DNA of 64,000 bases, from contig NC_037089.1 of NCBI RefSeq assembly GCF_002994745.2, forward strand, positions 78,268,347 through 78,332,346. The letters run 5' to 3'. Within the stretch, counting starts at the first letter, position 1. Each line of letters begins with the position of its first letter. Positions 20,761 to 31,831 of this stretch are shown in pieces. The stretch is from Rosa chinensis (lineage: Eukaryota > Streptophyta > Magnoliopsida > Rosales > Rosaceae). Position numbers and translations under genes: made by a program. Below the pieces are notes generated by a model. The model saw only the letters and a program-made list of their open reading frames with translations, was not told the DNA's origin and did not search any database.

Positions 20761-23700
20761 ATGAATGGAGGAGAACTTGAGTGCTTAATTGATAGTGGGA
20801 CTACCCACACAATATTAAGAAATAGGCAATTATTCATTGAATCAATAGCCTATAATTCCTTTGTGACTACGATGATTGGATCATCACAAGTAATAAAAGG
20901 GCGAGGAACTGCTAAATTTTTGCTGCCTAATGGCACAACATTTCAAGTCACAGACGCTCTATATGCACCAAGAGCTAATCGAACCTTGTTAAGTTTCAAA
21001 ACTATTTGTGCCAACGGTTATCCAGTAGAAACACACAGTGAGAATGGAATTGAATACCTTGATATTAACTCTAATGAATGTGGGAGGAAACGCATTTTAG
21101 AGAAACTTATGAGTCAATCTAGTGGACTGTACCTCACTACGATTTGGATCATTGAATCTTATACTGTCACCAACAATGAAATGTGGGACACTGACTCATA
21201 CAAGCTTTTGCATGACCGCCTATGGCACCGAGGTCGTGACATGATGATCCGTATTTTTAAAGAACTCACACGGACATCCCTTCTTTCAAGTGAAAAATGG
21301 GAGAAAAATCCGCAACACTGCAAGGTGTCGGTTCTAGTATTGCTCAAATGCAGTCATTGCCTTCTGAAGTACCAGAAGCACTACCTCCCTCCCATCATGC
21401 CTCATTGACTATTTCAAAGGCACATCACTAGTTTTGCAAAGCCTGCTCTTTAGCAAAAACAGGATCGAGACCTTCCTATGCTAAAGATACAAAATAAAAC
21501 TTTCCATTCTTACAAAGGATACAAAGAGATGTCTGTGGACCTATCGATCCAGAATGCGGACCATTCAAGTACTTTATGGTTCTGGTGGATGCTTAGACAA
21601 TCTGGTCACATGTCGTTTTATTGTCCACAAGAAATGCTGCAATACTCCTAGCACAGATTATACGTTTAAGGGTTCACCACCCTGATCACCCTATCAAGTC
21701 TATAAGGCTAGATAATGCTGGAGAGTTTACATCAAAAGCATTTGATGATTATTGCATATCTATTTGGATCGATGTAGAGCATCCTGTACCCCATGTGCAT
21801 ACACAAAATGGTCTCGCAGAAGCCACCATCAAAAGGCTACAGATGGTGGCTAGGGCATTGGTTATGTGCACCAACCAGCCTATATCTGCATGGGGTTATG
21901 CAATATTGCACGCAGCTTTACTTATTTGTTTCAGACGCACAACTAGCCAACCATTTTCTGCGTACCAGTTGGTAACTGGATATGAGCCTGACATTTCACA
22001 CTTACGCATATTTGGTTGAGCAGTATATATGCCTATTGCGCCCCCACAGCGCACTACAATGGGTCCTCAGAGACGATTAAGTATTTATGTTGGATACGAA
22101 TCCCCAACAATTATCCGCTATTTGGAAACCTTGACAGGCGATCTAATTACCGCTAAATTTGCGGACTGTCACTTTGATGAGACAGTCTTCCCGTCGTTAG
22201 GGGGAGATAGGAAAAAGGATTTTCCAAAGGAACGACAAGAATTTTCGTGGTTTGTCCCCACTCTGTCTCATTTTGATCCCCGCACTTCACAAAGTGAAAG
22301 TGAAGTGAAAAGAATAATCGATCTTCAGAATGTAGCAGATTCGATGCCTGATGCGTTTACTGATATCGTAAAAGTGACGAGATCACGTATATCAGCTGCA
22401 AATGTGCCTGCAAGGTTAGAAGTCCACAACAAGGGGCACGGTGCCGCAGATAGAGGCACTGCAACCGCACTTAATGGAGGTGTGGTTGAGGCCGTGGCTC
22501 CCCAAGGAAGAGGGGGAGGTCACTTGGTTCGATTGACACTCACCCAAGAAAGAAGAGGGTGAGTAAGGCACAAACCAATCATCAATGTATAGAATCCCTC
22601 TCATGAGATTGTCTCTGATTATAGTTATGTCCATGAATCAATACTGGAGGACGCTCCGATGTTTGAAATGATTCCAGAGAACAAAGAAATCTCAAAGGAT
22701 TATGAGAGTGCGTATGAGTTGATAGAAAGATCTTCCATACACATTGATGATATATACTGTTGCTCAAGGAATCATAGAGCACGATGATATCGAACCACGC
22801 TCTGTTGAAAAATGTCAACAAAGAGCAGATTGGCCTAAATGGAAAGAATCAATCCAGGTAGAATTAGATTCTCTGACAAAGAGACAGGTATTTGGTCAGG
22901 TAGTGCTAACCCCACCAAGTGTAAAGCCTGTAGGACATAAATGAGTCTTTATTAGAAAGCGTAATGAGAAGAATGAAGTCATGAGGTACAAGGCTCGCCT
23001 TGTGGCGCAAGGTTTCTCATAATGCCCTGGAATTGACTACAAGGAGACATAATCTCCCGTAATGGACGTTATAACGTTCCGCTACTTAGTTAGCTTAGTA
23101 ATTCCCGAAGGACTGCAAATGCAGCTGATGGATGTGGTTACTGCATATCTCTATGGGGATCTAGATTCAGAGATATATATGAAAAGTGCCTGATGGCCTT
23201 GCATTACCCAAGTCAAGTGACTCTAAACCACAGAGTGCGTTTGCAATTAAGTTGAAACGCTCACTTTACTGATTGAAACAATCCAGGCGGATGTGGTATA
23301 CATGTCTAAGTGACTACTTGATTGGAAATGGATATAAGAACGATGAAGTATGCCCCTGCGTATTCATAAAGAAAACAAGTTCCGGATTTACAATTGTAGC
23401 TGTATATGTCGATGATATGAACATAATAGGTACTCTTGATGAAATAAGAGAAACCGCGAGCTACTTGAAATCCGAATTTGAGATGAAGGATCTTCGGAAA
23501 ACTCAATTCTATCTAGGCCTTGAACTAGAACACCGAGTTTGTGGAATACTAATCCACCAGTCTACGTATGTCCAAAAGTCAGGATATATAACATGTACAA
23601 AGCGCATCCTGCTAACACTCCCATGATCGGTCCAAGCTTTGATGCAAGGAAAGATCCATTTCGTCCAAAGGAAGATGACGAAGAGGTGTTGGGAGCTGAA

Positions 23701-24478
23701 ATTCCCTATCTAAGTGCAATAGGCGCGTTATTGTACCTAGCCTAATGTACTCGACCAGACATTGCATTCTCAGCGAACTTGTTAGCTAGATTTAGCTTAG
23801 TGCCAACACAGCGTCACTGGAATGGTATCAAGAACATTTTCCGATACCTAAAATAAACCATTGACTTAGGACTGTTCTTTCCCTACAGAGAGACAAGAGG
23901 GACCGCATATAGAACTGCAATCCCTAAAGGAAATGTTGATGGCGAAAGCGTCACTCACTACACTGAAACACCAAATGACGTTTTGGTTGGTTTTGCTGAT
24001 ATTGGGTACCTCTCTGACCCACATAAAGGTCGTTCCTAAAATGGTTATGTATTCACTTCACCATTGGGAACACGGCGATATTTTGGAGATCAACCAAGCA
24101 AACTCTTGTGGCTACCTCCTCGAACCACTCAGAGATCATTGCTCTACTTGAGATGGTTCGTGAGTGTATATGGTTAAGAGCCATCATTACACATATTCGA
24201 GGGACTAGTGGTTTGAGTTATACCACTAAAGTGCCTACTTGCATTTATGAAGATAATGCAGCTTGCATTGAACAGATGAAGCTAAGATATATCAAGGGGA
24301 TAATACAAAACACATATCGCCAAAGTTTCCCTACAATCAGCAATAACAGACCCTCCTCAAGATTCAAGTGAATCAAGTAAGGTCTGAGGAGAATGTGACA
24401 AATTTGTTCACCAAATCACTAGCTAAGGCCATATTTGAGAAACATGTGAAAAGCATAGGAATGCGAAGACTTTCCTAG
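20761..24478 (+). pseudogene. Copia pol: protease, integrase, reverse transcriptase, RNase H, multiply broken
   Basis: Domains in order: aspartic protease (LIDSGTTHT at about 20790), GAG-pre-integrase (LLHDRLWHRGRDMM near 21210), integrase core (about 21430-22019: DVCGPI, SIRLDNAGEFTS, VPHVHTQNGLAE) with its C-terminal region at 22029-22560, RT from about 22940 (FIRKRNE, MDVVTAYLYGDLDSEIYMK, catalytic YVDD near 23405), and RNase H to 24478 ending LFTKSLAKAIFEKH. At least ten stops or frame changes interrupt it, e.g. 22942 (TGA), 23020 (TAA), 23743 (TAA), 24037 (TAA) and a shift near 23575. Integrase before RT is diagnostic of Ty1/copia. No functional polyprotein can be made. Confidence 0.88.
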
Positions 24479-24682
24479 CTCACTTGATTAATGTAAAGAT
24501 CAGGAGAAGGTATAGACGTCAGGGGGAGTCTAATACACACATGTCATTCTCAAATGTAGAAGGTGCGTTGTGCTCTTTTCCTTCGACCAAGTTTTATTTT
24601 TGTCCCACAGGGTTTTTATTGTTACTTGGCAAGGTTTTTAGTGAGACAACAACTCATGCACCATTTCATCTTTGAGTCGGCA

Positions 24683-24692
24683 CAAGGGGGAG
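24683..24692 (+). other. Polypurine tract of inner copia element
   Basis: caagggggag directly before the 3' LTR; expected plus-strand DNA priming site. The outer element has caaggaggag in the same place. Confidence 0.75.
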
Positions 24693-24907
24693 TGTTAAAG
24701 GAAAAACATATTGTGTGCCTTCGTCAAAGCAACTGACGGAGAGGGAATCAAGAAATCAGTGATTACCATCGATCAGCACAATTACGGAATCAATCAGTAT
24801 TCAGTATCATTAATGTAATCGATATTGCCGTTGTAATTATATCCCTATATAAAGGGACTATGAAATGAAATGAGCAGATCAATTCCAATTGTCATTTTAC
24901 TTTAACA
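24693..24907 (+). repeat. 3' LTR of inner copia element
   Basis: 215 bp, TGTTAAAG...CTTTAACA, six differences from 5513-5727 by my count. TATATAAAGGG box kept. Followed by the tcttt target duplication. Confidence 0.93.
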
Positions 24908-24979
24908 TCTTTTGCTTTTTTTCTTTTTTTCTCTCTGGCCTACAGACACTTTTTTCTTGTCTAGGCCGCAGGGCCTCTC

Positions 24980-25011
<32 letters not shown>

Positions 25012-25772
25012 CTCTGGGCCGCAAGGCCGGTTTCTCTTTCTTTCTTTTTTTTTAATTCTGGGCCGGGTCGTTACTTTGGGCCGGATAACACCTTCTTTTT
25101 TTTTCTTGCTGGGCCGAGTCAACCCCCCCCCTTTTTTTTCTGTTTGGGCTCAGGGCCCTTTTAAAAAAAAAAAAAAAAAATTCCTTTCAAATTTAGGTCA
25201 ACAGCCCAATTGGAGATGGACCTGAAACGGGTCGAGGGCAGCAACGGGTCGTCCAATTGAGTCTGTCTTCTGCAGCCGGGTTGCTGGTGCAGACGAGTGC
25301 AGTGACGTCGGAATCCGAAGAGGAATCCGGTCCGAGAAGTTGGGTCGTGCTGCAGAGTCAAGATCGGGTCTGATGCTCGTGATCGGTGAGTCTCAAGGGT
25401 GACGCCGGTGGTCTTGGTCCTCTCTGTCAGAGATGGCGATCGGGGCCGCTGAGATCAGAGGCTAGGTGCAGCAGCGTGGGTATGGGGAGCAGCGACAGAA
25501 TCGAGGCTGGAGGGTGAGTGCAGGCTCGGTGATGCAGGCGGTTGACGCTAGGTGGGCTGCGCAGGCACGATGTCGATCTGCAAGGGTCAGAGATCATGGA
25601 CTAAGGCCAGTGAGGTGAGGACGAGGATTTTTTTTTTTTTTTTTTTTTTTACAGTTGCAGAAAAGAAGAAGAAGTTTTCTTCAAGAGTTTTGTGTTTTTT
25701 TTTTTTTTACTAAAAGAAATTAGAAAATTAGGTTTATTTTCTTGGCTATTTGCTCTGAGCGTGCTGATAATG
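24908..25772 (-). other. Leader of outer copia element next to its 5' LTR
   Basis: On the minus strand the sequence after the LTR begins cattatcagcacgctcagag, the same as after the inner element's LTR (5728) apart from one base. The rest is T-rich on the plus strand (long T runs at 24985-25010 and 25628-25650) with ggccgggtc motifs. No gene. Confidence 0.75.
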
Positions 25773-25985
25773 TGTTAAAGTGAAATTGAGATGGAATTGG
25801 TCTACTCATTTCATTTCATAGTCCCTTTATATAGGGATAGAATTACAACGGAAATATCGATTACATTAATGATATTAAATGCTGATTGATCCGTAATTGC
25901 GCTGATTGATTGTAATCACTGATTCCTTGATTCCCTCTCCGTCAGTTGCTTTGACGAAGGCACACAATATGTTTTTCCTTTAACA
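25773..25985 (-). repeat. 5' LTR of outer copia element
   Basis: 213 bp, pairs with 663-875. The minus-strand TATATAAAGGG box is intact. Confidence 0.92.
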
Positions 25986-26260
25986 GAGTATTTAGTGCAC
26001 CGACGTACACTTGTACTAACAAAATAAATGGCTAGATCCTTTCAAAAAAAATGACTAGATAACATCAAGTATATTTTTATTGTTACAAAAAAAAATGTAT
26101 AAATATCAGCCGTGGTTCATCTACACCGCTTACTTATAAAAAAAAAATTCTAAAAATCTTAACATTAACTACCGCAAAATGAGCTAATCCAACGAATCCT
26201 CTCTTTTGAAATTTCGATACTTTAAAATTTCGATACCAAAGCACTATACAACATCCCTTA

Positions 26261-27572
26261 GAGCAAGTCCACCGGTTCCTCTTTGACCGGGCAAAGCATG
26301 GATTTGGTGAGGTGGTGACCGGCCGACCCCAAAATCTCTCTTCCACCAACACAAGCTTGACCGGGCAAAGGATAAACTTTCTTGGCCAAAGTCAAGAAAA
26401 AATGCAAGAGGATGACATTTTCCTTGACCCGGGCAAGGACTGTGCCAGCTCGGCCCACACCTAAACGTGGGTGACGTCTGCGGAGAGAGAAGAGAAACAG
26501 ACGCACTGATGAAGCTAATCTACAAACCCAATCAGTCAATAATCGATCGAATTCAAAAACTAAACTTAGCAAGACGTAAAGCACGTCGAGAGAATCAACT
26601 TTTGTACCTCATGCAGTCCCGAAGATCGCAGAAGATTGCAGGAACTTCGTCGGAAAACCTGTAGCTTCTCGTCATCGATTCTTTGTTCACCCTCGATGCA
26701 TGTACAATCCGAGAACGCATGGACGTAGGCGACAGCGAGACGAAGCTGTTGCCTGTGGTTTGCCGCGAAGAGGTGGTAGGACGGAGGAGTTTTGTCCGGG
26801 TCGTGGCTTCGGGTCGTCGAGGAGCATAAACGGGTCAAGAGCTCTGATCGTCTTTGGAATGATCTGGGACGGTGATTCGATCTAAGGGCTATTTATAGCC
26901 TGAGTTTCATTTCAGACGAACGGTGCTGATCAAGCGGTGGACTTTTTAACAGTCCAGATCATGCCAGAGCATTTCTTTTTATTTAAAATGAATTTCCATA
27001 ATTCCTAAACTTCTGAAATTCAAAATAAATAGTTCCGGTGTCGGAAAAATTCCCCGAAAATTCTCACAGACTCATAATGTCGCGTACTTTATTATAGACT
27101 CCGAACAAACTTTGGAGATTCCACCTTGTGAAAAATCCCAATACTTATTTCCAAAGACCCTAATAATTACCAAGATCGTCAAATTATTCCAAACGATCTC
27201 ACCTTATCTCAATAAATTTTTCCGGAGTTCACAGGTGGCTTCACTTATTTCAATATAAATTGTCGATCACTGTAGGTGGCTCATAGTTTGTCCACCGAAA
27301 ATATTAGAAAAATAGTAAATTGCATAATTATTACAGTAATTAAAAATAATAATTCGATAAACAGTAAAACACTCAATGAATAGTATAAATAAACAGTTAA
27401 GAATTGATGAACAGTGAAAAATAAACAGTATTGACTTGTCAAGAAAAAAAAACGGATGAAAACCCATATCCAGTGGCAGTGAACAATTACTTGACTGATC
27501 GACCAATTACTTGACTGATCGACACTTTGACTTTTTAACCTTGATATTTCTTGACTACGGGTGCACATACTC
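26261..27572. mobile_element. Harbinger-like non-autonomous element, long form
   Basis: The left end is GAGCAAGTCCACCGGTTCCT. The right end in reverse complement is GAGTATGTGCACCCGTAGTC. It is flanked by tta on both sides (26258-26260 and 27573-27575), the 3-bp TWA duplication typical of PIF/Harbinger. Internal ttgaccgggcaa and ttgactgatcgac motifs repeat near the ends. Its ends and subterminal parts match the shorter element at 56152-56737; the middle (about 26480-27250) is unique and holds no transposase frame. Confidence 0.75.
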
Positions 27573-27575
27573 TTA

Positions 27576-28166
27576 GTTACACCACCAAGAAACTAAAATT
27601 CAAAAATTGAAAAATTCTGAAAGGAAAAGGTTCTGCAAGTACTTGCCAACCCTTACCCTTCTATCCAATGAGTTTGGCACCAAAAACAAGACAAAAGCCT
27701 TAGCATGCGGAATGTATGAGTCCATTGGAAAATGGCGTTACTCTCTCATTCTGACAAAAAGCAAAGAGGCTTCATTCAAAGCCCACACCACCTTTGTACT
27801 CTACTGTACTACAACAACTAGTACTTGTACTTGCACTGTAAAAACATTAAACATATCTTTTAACTTTTACTGCAAGCATTAAAGGTAGATCCAACCAAGA
27901 TTTTTTGTCCCCCTCTTTTCATTTACCATTTCCTGCTGTATGTGCAAACGCAAAAACCCACATTTGTACATCGCTTGCTTTCACAAAGGGTTAAAAAAAA
28001 AAAAAGTAAAAAGACGCAAAACTAGGGACTAATACAACTCAAAAAAGTAGTACTACGCAAAAGAAAGGGTCAGGATCTCTTTAATTTGAACAAAGAGCCG
28101 ATATCAGCCGTCAAAACTGGAACCTTTTTTTTTTCTTTTTCTTTCTTCTTTTTTCAGTTAATTTCC
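27576..28166. other. 3' flank of the LBD gene, no gene seen
   Basis: A/T-rich with short A and T runs (about 28000, 28125-28155). It presumably contains the LBD 3' untranslated region, read on the minus strand. Confidence 0.5.
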
Positions 28167-29155
28167 TCAAGCAAGGCCCAGCTCCATTTTACACGCGCCG
28201 TCGCCCGACGACGACCCACCGCAGAATCCTGAGGCGTCTACCCTTCTCTTCTTGACCGGAACCACGTGGGGAGCACGTGATGACGATTCGAATCCGAGAG
28301 TCAGCTCCAGACCTAACTCGTTTTCCTGAACCGGCGCGGTTCGCTTGTGAGCCGATGACTCCGGCTCGGCTCGGAACAACAGCGAAGCCTCGGCCGTCTC
28401 CGAGGAAACCATGCTCTCGGTTTCCTTGCTGTCGCCGTCCACGTTGGCAGCCTCGGACTGGTGACTCAGCGACGACTCGTGACTCGTCGACCGGTTGAAC
28501 TCGTCGCTGGTCCAGTTCGGCTTGGCTTCAAAGCGAGCCGCCGCGTCCTCAACTCCGGATCCCGACCCGGTCTTGTTGGGCTGCTTGGGCTTCCCGACGG
28601 ACCTCTTGAACCGGTAGCGCGTCTTTGCCTTCTGGGGGTCATTGGACGCGGCGGAGTTCTCGTCCTTGGACACGTGTCGAATGTCGTACGCCTTGAGAGG
28701 TGGGCCATGCCCGCTGGCCGCGGCCTCAGAGGTGATCGGCGTGATCGGCTGGCCCTTCAGCACGTTCTCCACGGCGGCTTGGCATAGCTGCCATGACCCG
28801 GACCACAACAACCCGACCGACCCGTAAATCGGGTTCACAATCCTCCCGCATGCCTCGTAGAGCAGTGACCGGAAAATCGCTGTTAACAGAAAAGGTCTCG
28901 TTAGCCGTTTGCCAACAACAAAATTAAACTTCGAAATCAAAATGCTTTGGAAAAAGTGAACTAACCAGGTCGGAGGTGTTCGGGTCCGGCGTTGATGAGG
29001 TTCATGAGCCCGGCGCGGCCGTAAAACTTGGCGAGGAAAACGGTGGCGTTGGCTTGGGATTCGGGGCTCTTTATCCACTGCAAACAGGGTCTGATGCTAC
29101 AATTCTCACTGCACCCCTTGCGTAGTATTCGGCATCCATTACAGCTCATCCGCAT
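28167..29155 (-). CDS. LOB-domain (LBD) class II transcription factor, LBD40/41-like
   Basis: Two exons (29155-28966 and 28879-28167) with an 86-bp GT-AG intron at the conserved class II position give 300 residues. The N-terminus [20 protein letters not shown] holds the CX2CX6CX3C DNA-binding block; the family's conserved region continues with [26 protein letters not shown] and, across the intron, [20 protein letters not shown]. The class I leucine-zipper coiled coil is absent, as expected for class II. The C-terminus is Ser-rich and ends in [10 protein letters not shown], a basic KKRRV patch and MELGLA, as in LBD41-type proteins. LxLxL-like LELTL may be an EAR-type repression motif (inference). 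Class II LBDs act in nucleus in metabolic, nitrogen and hypoxia responses; which applies here cannot be told. No breaks seen. Confidence 0.95.
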
Positions 29156-30346
29156 TTTCGCTTTTCTTCTTCTTCGTTGACAGTTGAGAGATTAAGAGAT
29201 GGGTTTGAGAGATATGTGTTGAGGGAGGAGAGAAATGGGGTTGTGGTTTTTATGAAAGAGGAGGAAGAAGGTGTTGTGGGTATTTAAGTGTGAAGGTTAA
29301 GACTTAAGAGAGAGAGAGAGAGAGGAATGGGGGCCGCTGGGTTTCCTCAGGTACTGCCCACTGGACGCAGGGTTGTTTTATCTTTATCTAAACTCCCAAA
29401 CAAGACTGGTTTCCACATTCAAGCAGGGTTGGCCTTCAACCCACTTTTTCATTCGCAAGTATAATTTATTTTAATTCATTTAATCCAGGTGATAATTCTC
29501 TTCGCAAATCTCGCTCCCAGCGCGTGACTCTCACTCCCCAATTATGGGGATTCACTCTGTCGTTCCATTGGGATTGGGCCGTACACCCCATGATGCGATG
29601 GGTATCCCTACGAAACGGGGTTTTCTCGTAAATGAAAAACCACTGTCTCATAAAATTACAAATCTGCCATCCGAATGGGACTGGACGGTGAGGGTAAGAT
29701 TGGGATTTCAATCGAATGGAGGCAGAAAGTGGGACAGGTGGGAGAAAACGGGAGAAGTAGGCATGCAAGTGGGGACAAAATGTGGGGAAGGAAGAGTGTA
29801 GCGCGTGGCGAGCACGTTTAGGTGTCAGGGTGCGGTCGAATCGCCACATATGACTGTGGGCCCCAGCGGTGGGAGCTTGTAGTTTTTTAGATAAAGAATA
29901 TAATATAGACCAGAAGAGAGGGCTAGAAAGAGCTCCTGGTTTTCGGGAAGTCGTATAAATATAGTCGGTTTTGTGAAAACCGTCGACCGGTTTCTGGTTT
30001 TCGGTATTGAGAGTGGGACTGTGGGCGCCAACTAGGCCACGGTTTTGGAGGTGTCTCAAAGACTCACTTAGGATCACACACGCAATTGCACAAGTACAAC
30101 TAGAGTGGTGGGTGATTTGTCGATTATAGCCTCTCATGCTTATCCTATAAGCCAGGAGGCTCAACTTGGATTTGTTTAAGTGTCACTTCCACAATAGTAT
30201 CTCACACGTAACTTCGATTTTTTTCTTGTGCGGTAAAAGAAAAAAAAGTTACCCAGAAAGCGACTAGAAAGTATAGTTGTATTGTTTTTTTTTTATACAA
30301 AAATTAATTCATTAGGAAGCCTCTTAGCCAACCTGAGTTTACAACT
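29156..30346 (-). promoter_or_regulatory. Upstream region of the LBD gene
   Basis: Read on the minus strand: a CT-rich leader with a (CT)n tract (29307-29324) and a TATA-like ttaaata at 29281-29287, about 125 bp before the ATG. A 232-codon open frame at 29466-30164 (minus) shows no domain and I take it as chance. Other A/T-rich sequence continues to the foldback element. Promoter boundaries are inferred. Confidence 0.45.
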
Positions 30347-30354
30347 TAGAATAA

Positions 30355-30991
30355 GGGAGAAATATCACTTTGGTTATCGAACTATGGCTCGCTCGACACT
30401 TTGGTCATCCAACTTTTAAAAACTTCATTTTGGTCATCAAATTAACTATATCACCGTATATCACTTTGGTCATTCCGTCAGTTTTCTTTGCTTTCTCTGT
30501 TAACTCCAGGGATATTTTGGAGATGAAATGTTTTAACCGCTATTTTTATAACTTAATCCAATTTTCCCCGCCTAAACATAAAACTTCATCCAATTTTGCC
30601 AACTTTTTCCTCCTTTTATTCATGCATTCATCATCAATAATCAAAGCATGCAACAAAGAAAAATAATCGAGTCAGAGAATGATTCAAAGTGATGGAATAT
30701 AAAAGGAAGAAAAATATTGATTTAATAAATTAAGGAATTATAAAAGGAGGGAAAAGTTAGTAAAATTGGATGAAGTTTTATGTTTAGGCTGGAAAAGTTG
30801 GATTAAGTTATAAAAATCGCGAGTAAACCTTTAAATCTCCAAAATACTCTTAGAGTTAACAGAGAAAACAAACATAATGACCAAAGTGATATGTGATGAT
30901 ATAGTTCGATGACCAAAATGAAGTTTTTAAAAGTTGGATGACCAAAGTGTCGAGCAAGCCATAGTTCAATGACCAAAGTGATATTTCTGCC
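30355..30991. mobile_element. Foldback MITE with long inverted repeats
   Basis: The left end GGGAGAAATATCACTTTGG and the reverse complement of the right end GGCAGAAATATCACTTTGG begin an inverted repeat over 100 bp long (including acactttggtcatccaactt and its complement). tagaataa flanks both sides (30347-30354 and 30992-30999). The 8-bp match, or 9 bp with one mismatch, fits either hAT or MULE; the sequence style (aatatcactttggt) is seen in MULE-type MITEs. No coding content. Confidence 0.82.
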
Positions 30992-30999
30992 TAGAATAA

Positions 31000-31516
31000 A
31001 ATGGCTTTAAAAGTATGGACATGAATGACATTGGACCAAAATTGGTCACTATCGAGAGAATGACCTATATTTGTTAAAGAATCGACTGCAAAATTTACTT
31101 CTCTAAAAATATTGTTAAAAGAGATGCACTCAAAATGCCTTGTGAGCTGTTGAATGTCACAAATGCCCTTCATAATTCTTTGTGCCTATGACAGCATCAA
31201 TTGTAAATTTTGAGTCACCTTCAGCTTGAATACGTCTGTAGCGTTTCTATTAGGCAGTATTAAGACTATCAACTAGGACAATAGCTTATACAACAGGAAC
31301 AGTGGTTACACTAATTAATTTTGCCCTAGCAATAAGTACTTTGTTGTTGGAATCTCGGATGAGAAAGCCACTTGCAGCAGAGTTGCTAGTACCTGAACCA
31401 TCAAAATTTATTTTCACAATGTCTGGTGGGGGAGAGCTCCAATTTATAGTTTTGTTGATTGAATTTGGACCTCCCCAAACCTTATCCCTTTCAAAGTTGT
31501 CTTGAGATGCATACAC
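31000..31516 (-). pseudogene. RVT_3-type ribonuclease H fragment
   Basis: Minus-strand reading: WSSPPPDIVKINFDGS (31445 region), AASGFLIRDSNNKVLIARAK, then after stops QAEGDSKFTIDAV, and finally a block with HFECISFNNIFREVNFAVDS and LTNIGHSLDSDQFW. These are the ordered signatures of the plant RVT_3/RNase H-like domain found at the 3' end of L1 elements and in stand-alone genes. Stops and a frame change near 31180-31285 break it. A foldback MITE lies immediately 3' of it. Confidence 0.78.
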
Positions 31517-31828
31517 AACAACTGTAGTAGCTATTACGTAATGAAGCTGGATTGGGCTTGATTTGTCTGAAAATAAACAAAAAGGAATTATTTAGGATTT
31601 GAAACTATAAATTGATTTAAACATCCAATTCAAATCAATTCTCAAAAAGTTAAAAAATTGTCTTTTAATATGTTTTTGTACAAGTTCTTTCATTTTTTTA
31701 TGTTAGATATTACTCTTATTGTTGTCACTCTTGCGTAGCAAAAATCCTAGTGAAACACCCCACCAACTTTTATGTTGTGACACAAAAGCACATGTAGACG
31801 TTATATTTTTGATGTTTCCCATTTAAAG
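31517..31828. other. Short intergenic stretch, nothing recognised
   Basis: A/T-rich, no open frame of note and no repeat ends. Confidence 0.4.
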
Positions 31829-31831
31829 CGA

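Larger units (their letters stand above)
5513..24907 (+). mobile_element. Inner Ty1/copia retrotransposon, plus strand, itself split by a MULE
   Basis: It is bounded by two 215-bp LTRs (5513-5727, 24693-24907; I count 6 differences, about 97.2% identity). A perfect 5-bp duplication tcttt (5508-5512 and 24908-24912) flanks it, which proves insertion into the leader of the outer element. Order: LTR, leader (5728-6568), MULE interruption (6569-18820), rest of leader, gag (19425-20294), protease, integrase, RT, RNase H (20761-24478), polypurine tract (24683-24692), LTR. Without the MULE the element is about 7.1 kb. Every pol domain is recognisable, but all carry stops or frameshifts, so it is not autonomous now. 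Confidence 0.93.
663..25985 (-). mobile_element. Outer Ty1/copia retrotransposon, minus strand, split by nested insertions
   Basis: Two 213-bp LTRs in minus orientation (663-875 and 25773-25985; I count 7 differences, about 96.7% identity) bound one element. Read on the minus strand the order is 5' LTR (25773-25985), leader (24908-25772 continuing at 5512 and leftwards), gag (3179-2394), a deletion, reverse transcriptase and RNase H (2298-1084), a purine-rich tract and the 3' LTR (663-875). The leader is cut at 5512/24908 by the second copia element and at 3341-4896 by an hAT element. Flanking pentamers (tatag at 658-662, gagta at 25986-25990) do not match, so no target duplication is visible. 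The element cannot be autonomous: protease, integrase and most of the N-terminal RT are missing. Confidence 0.88.

Noticed and set aside
24889..25164. 91-codon Phe-rich frame
   Set aside because: Translation of T runs in the outer copia leader.
29466..30164. 232-codon minus-strand frame upstream of the LBD gene
   Set aside because: No domain, no splice context, irregular composition; lies in the LBD upstream region.
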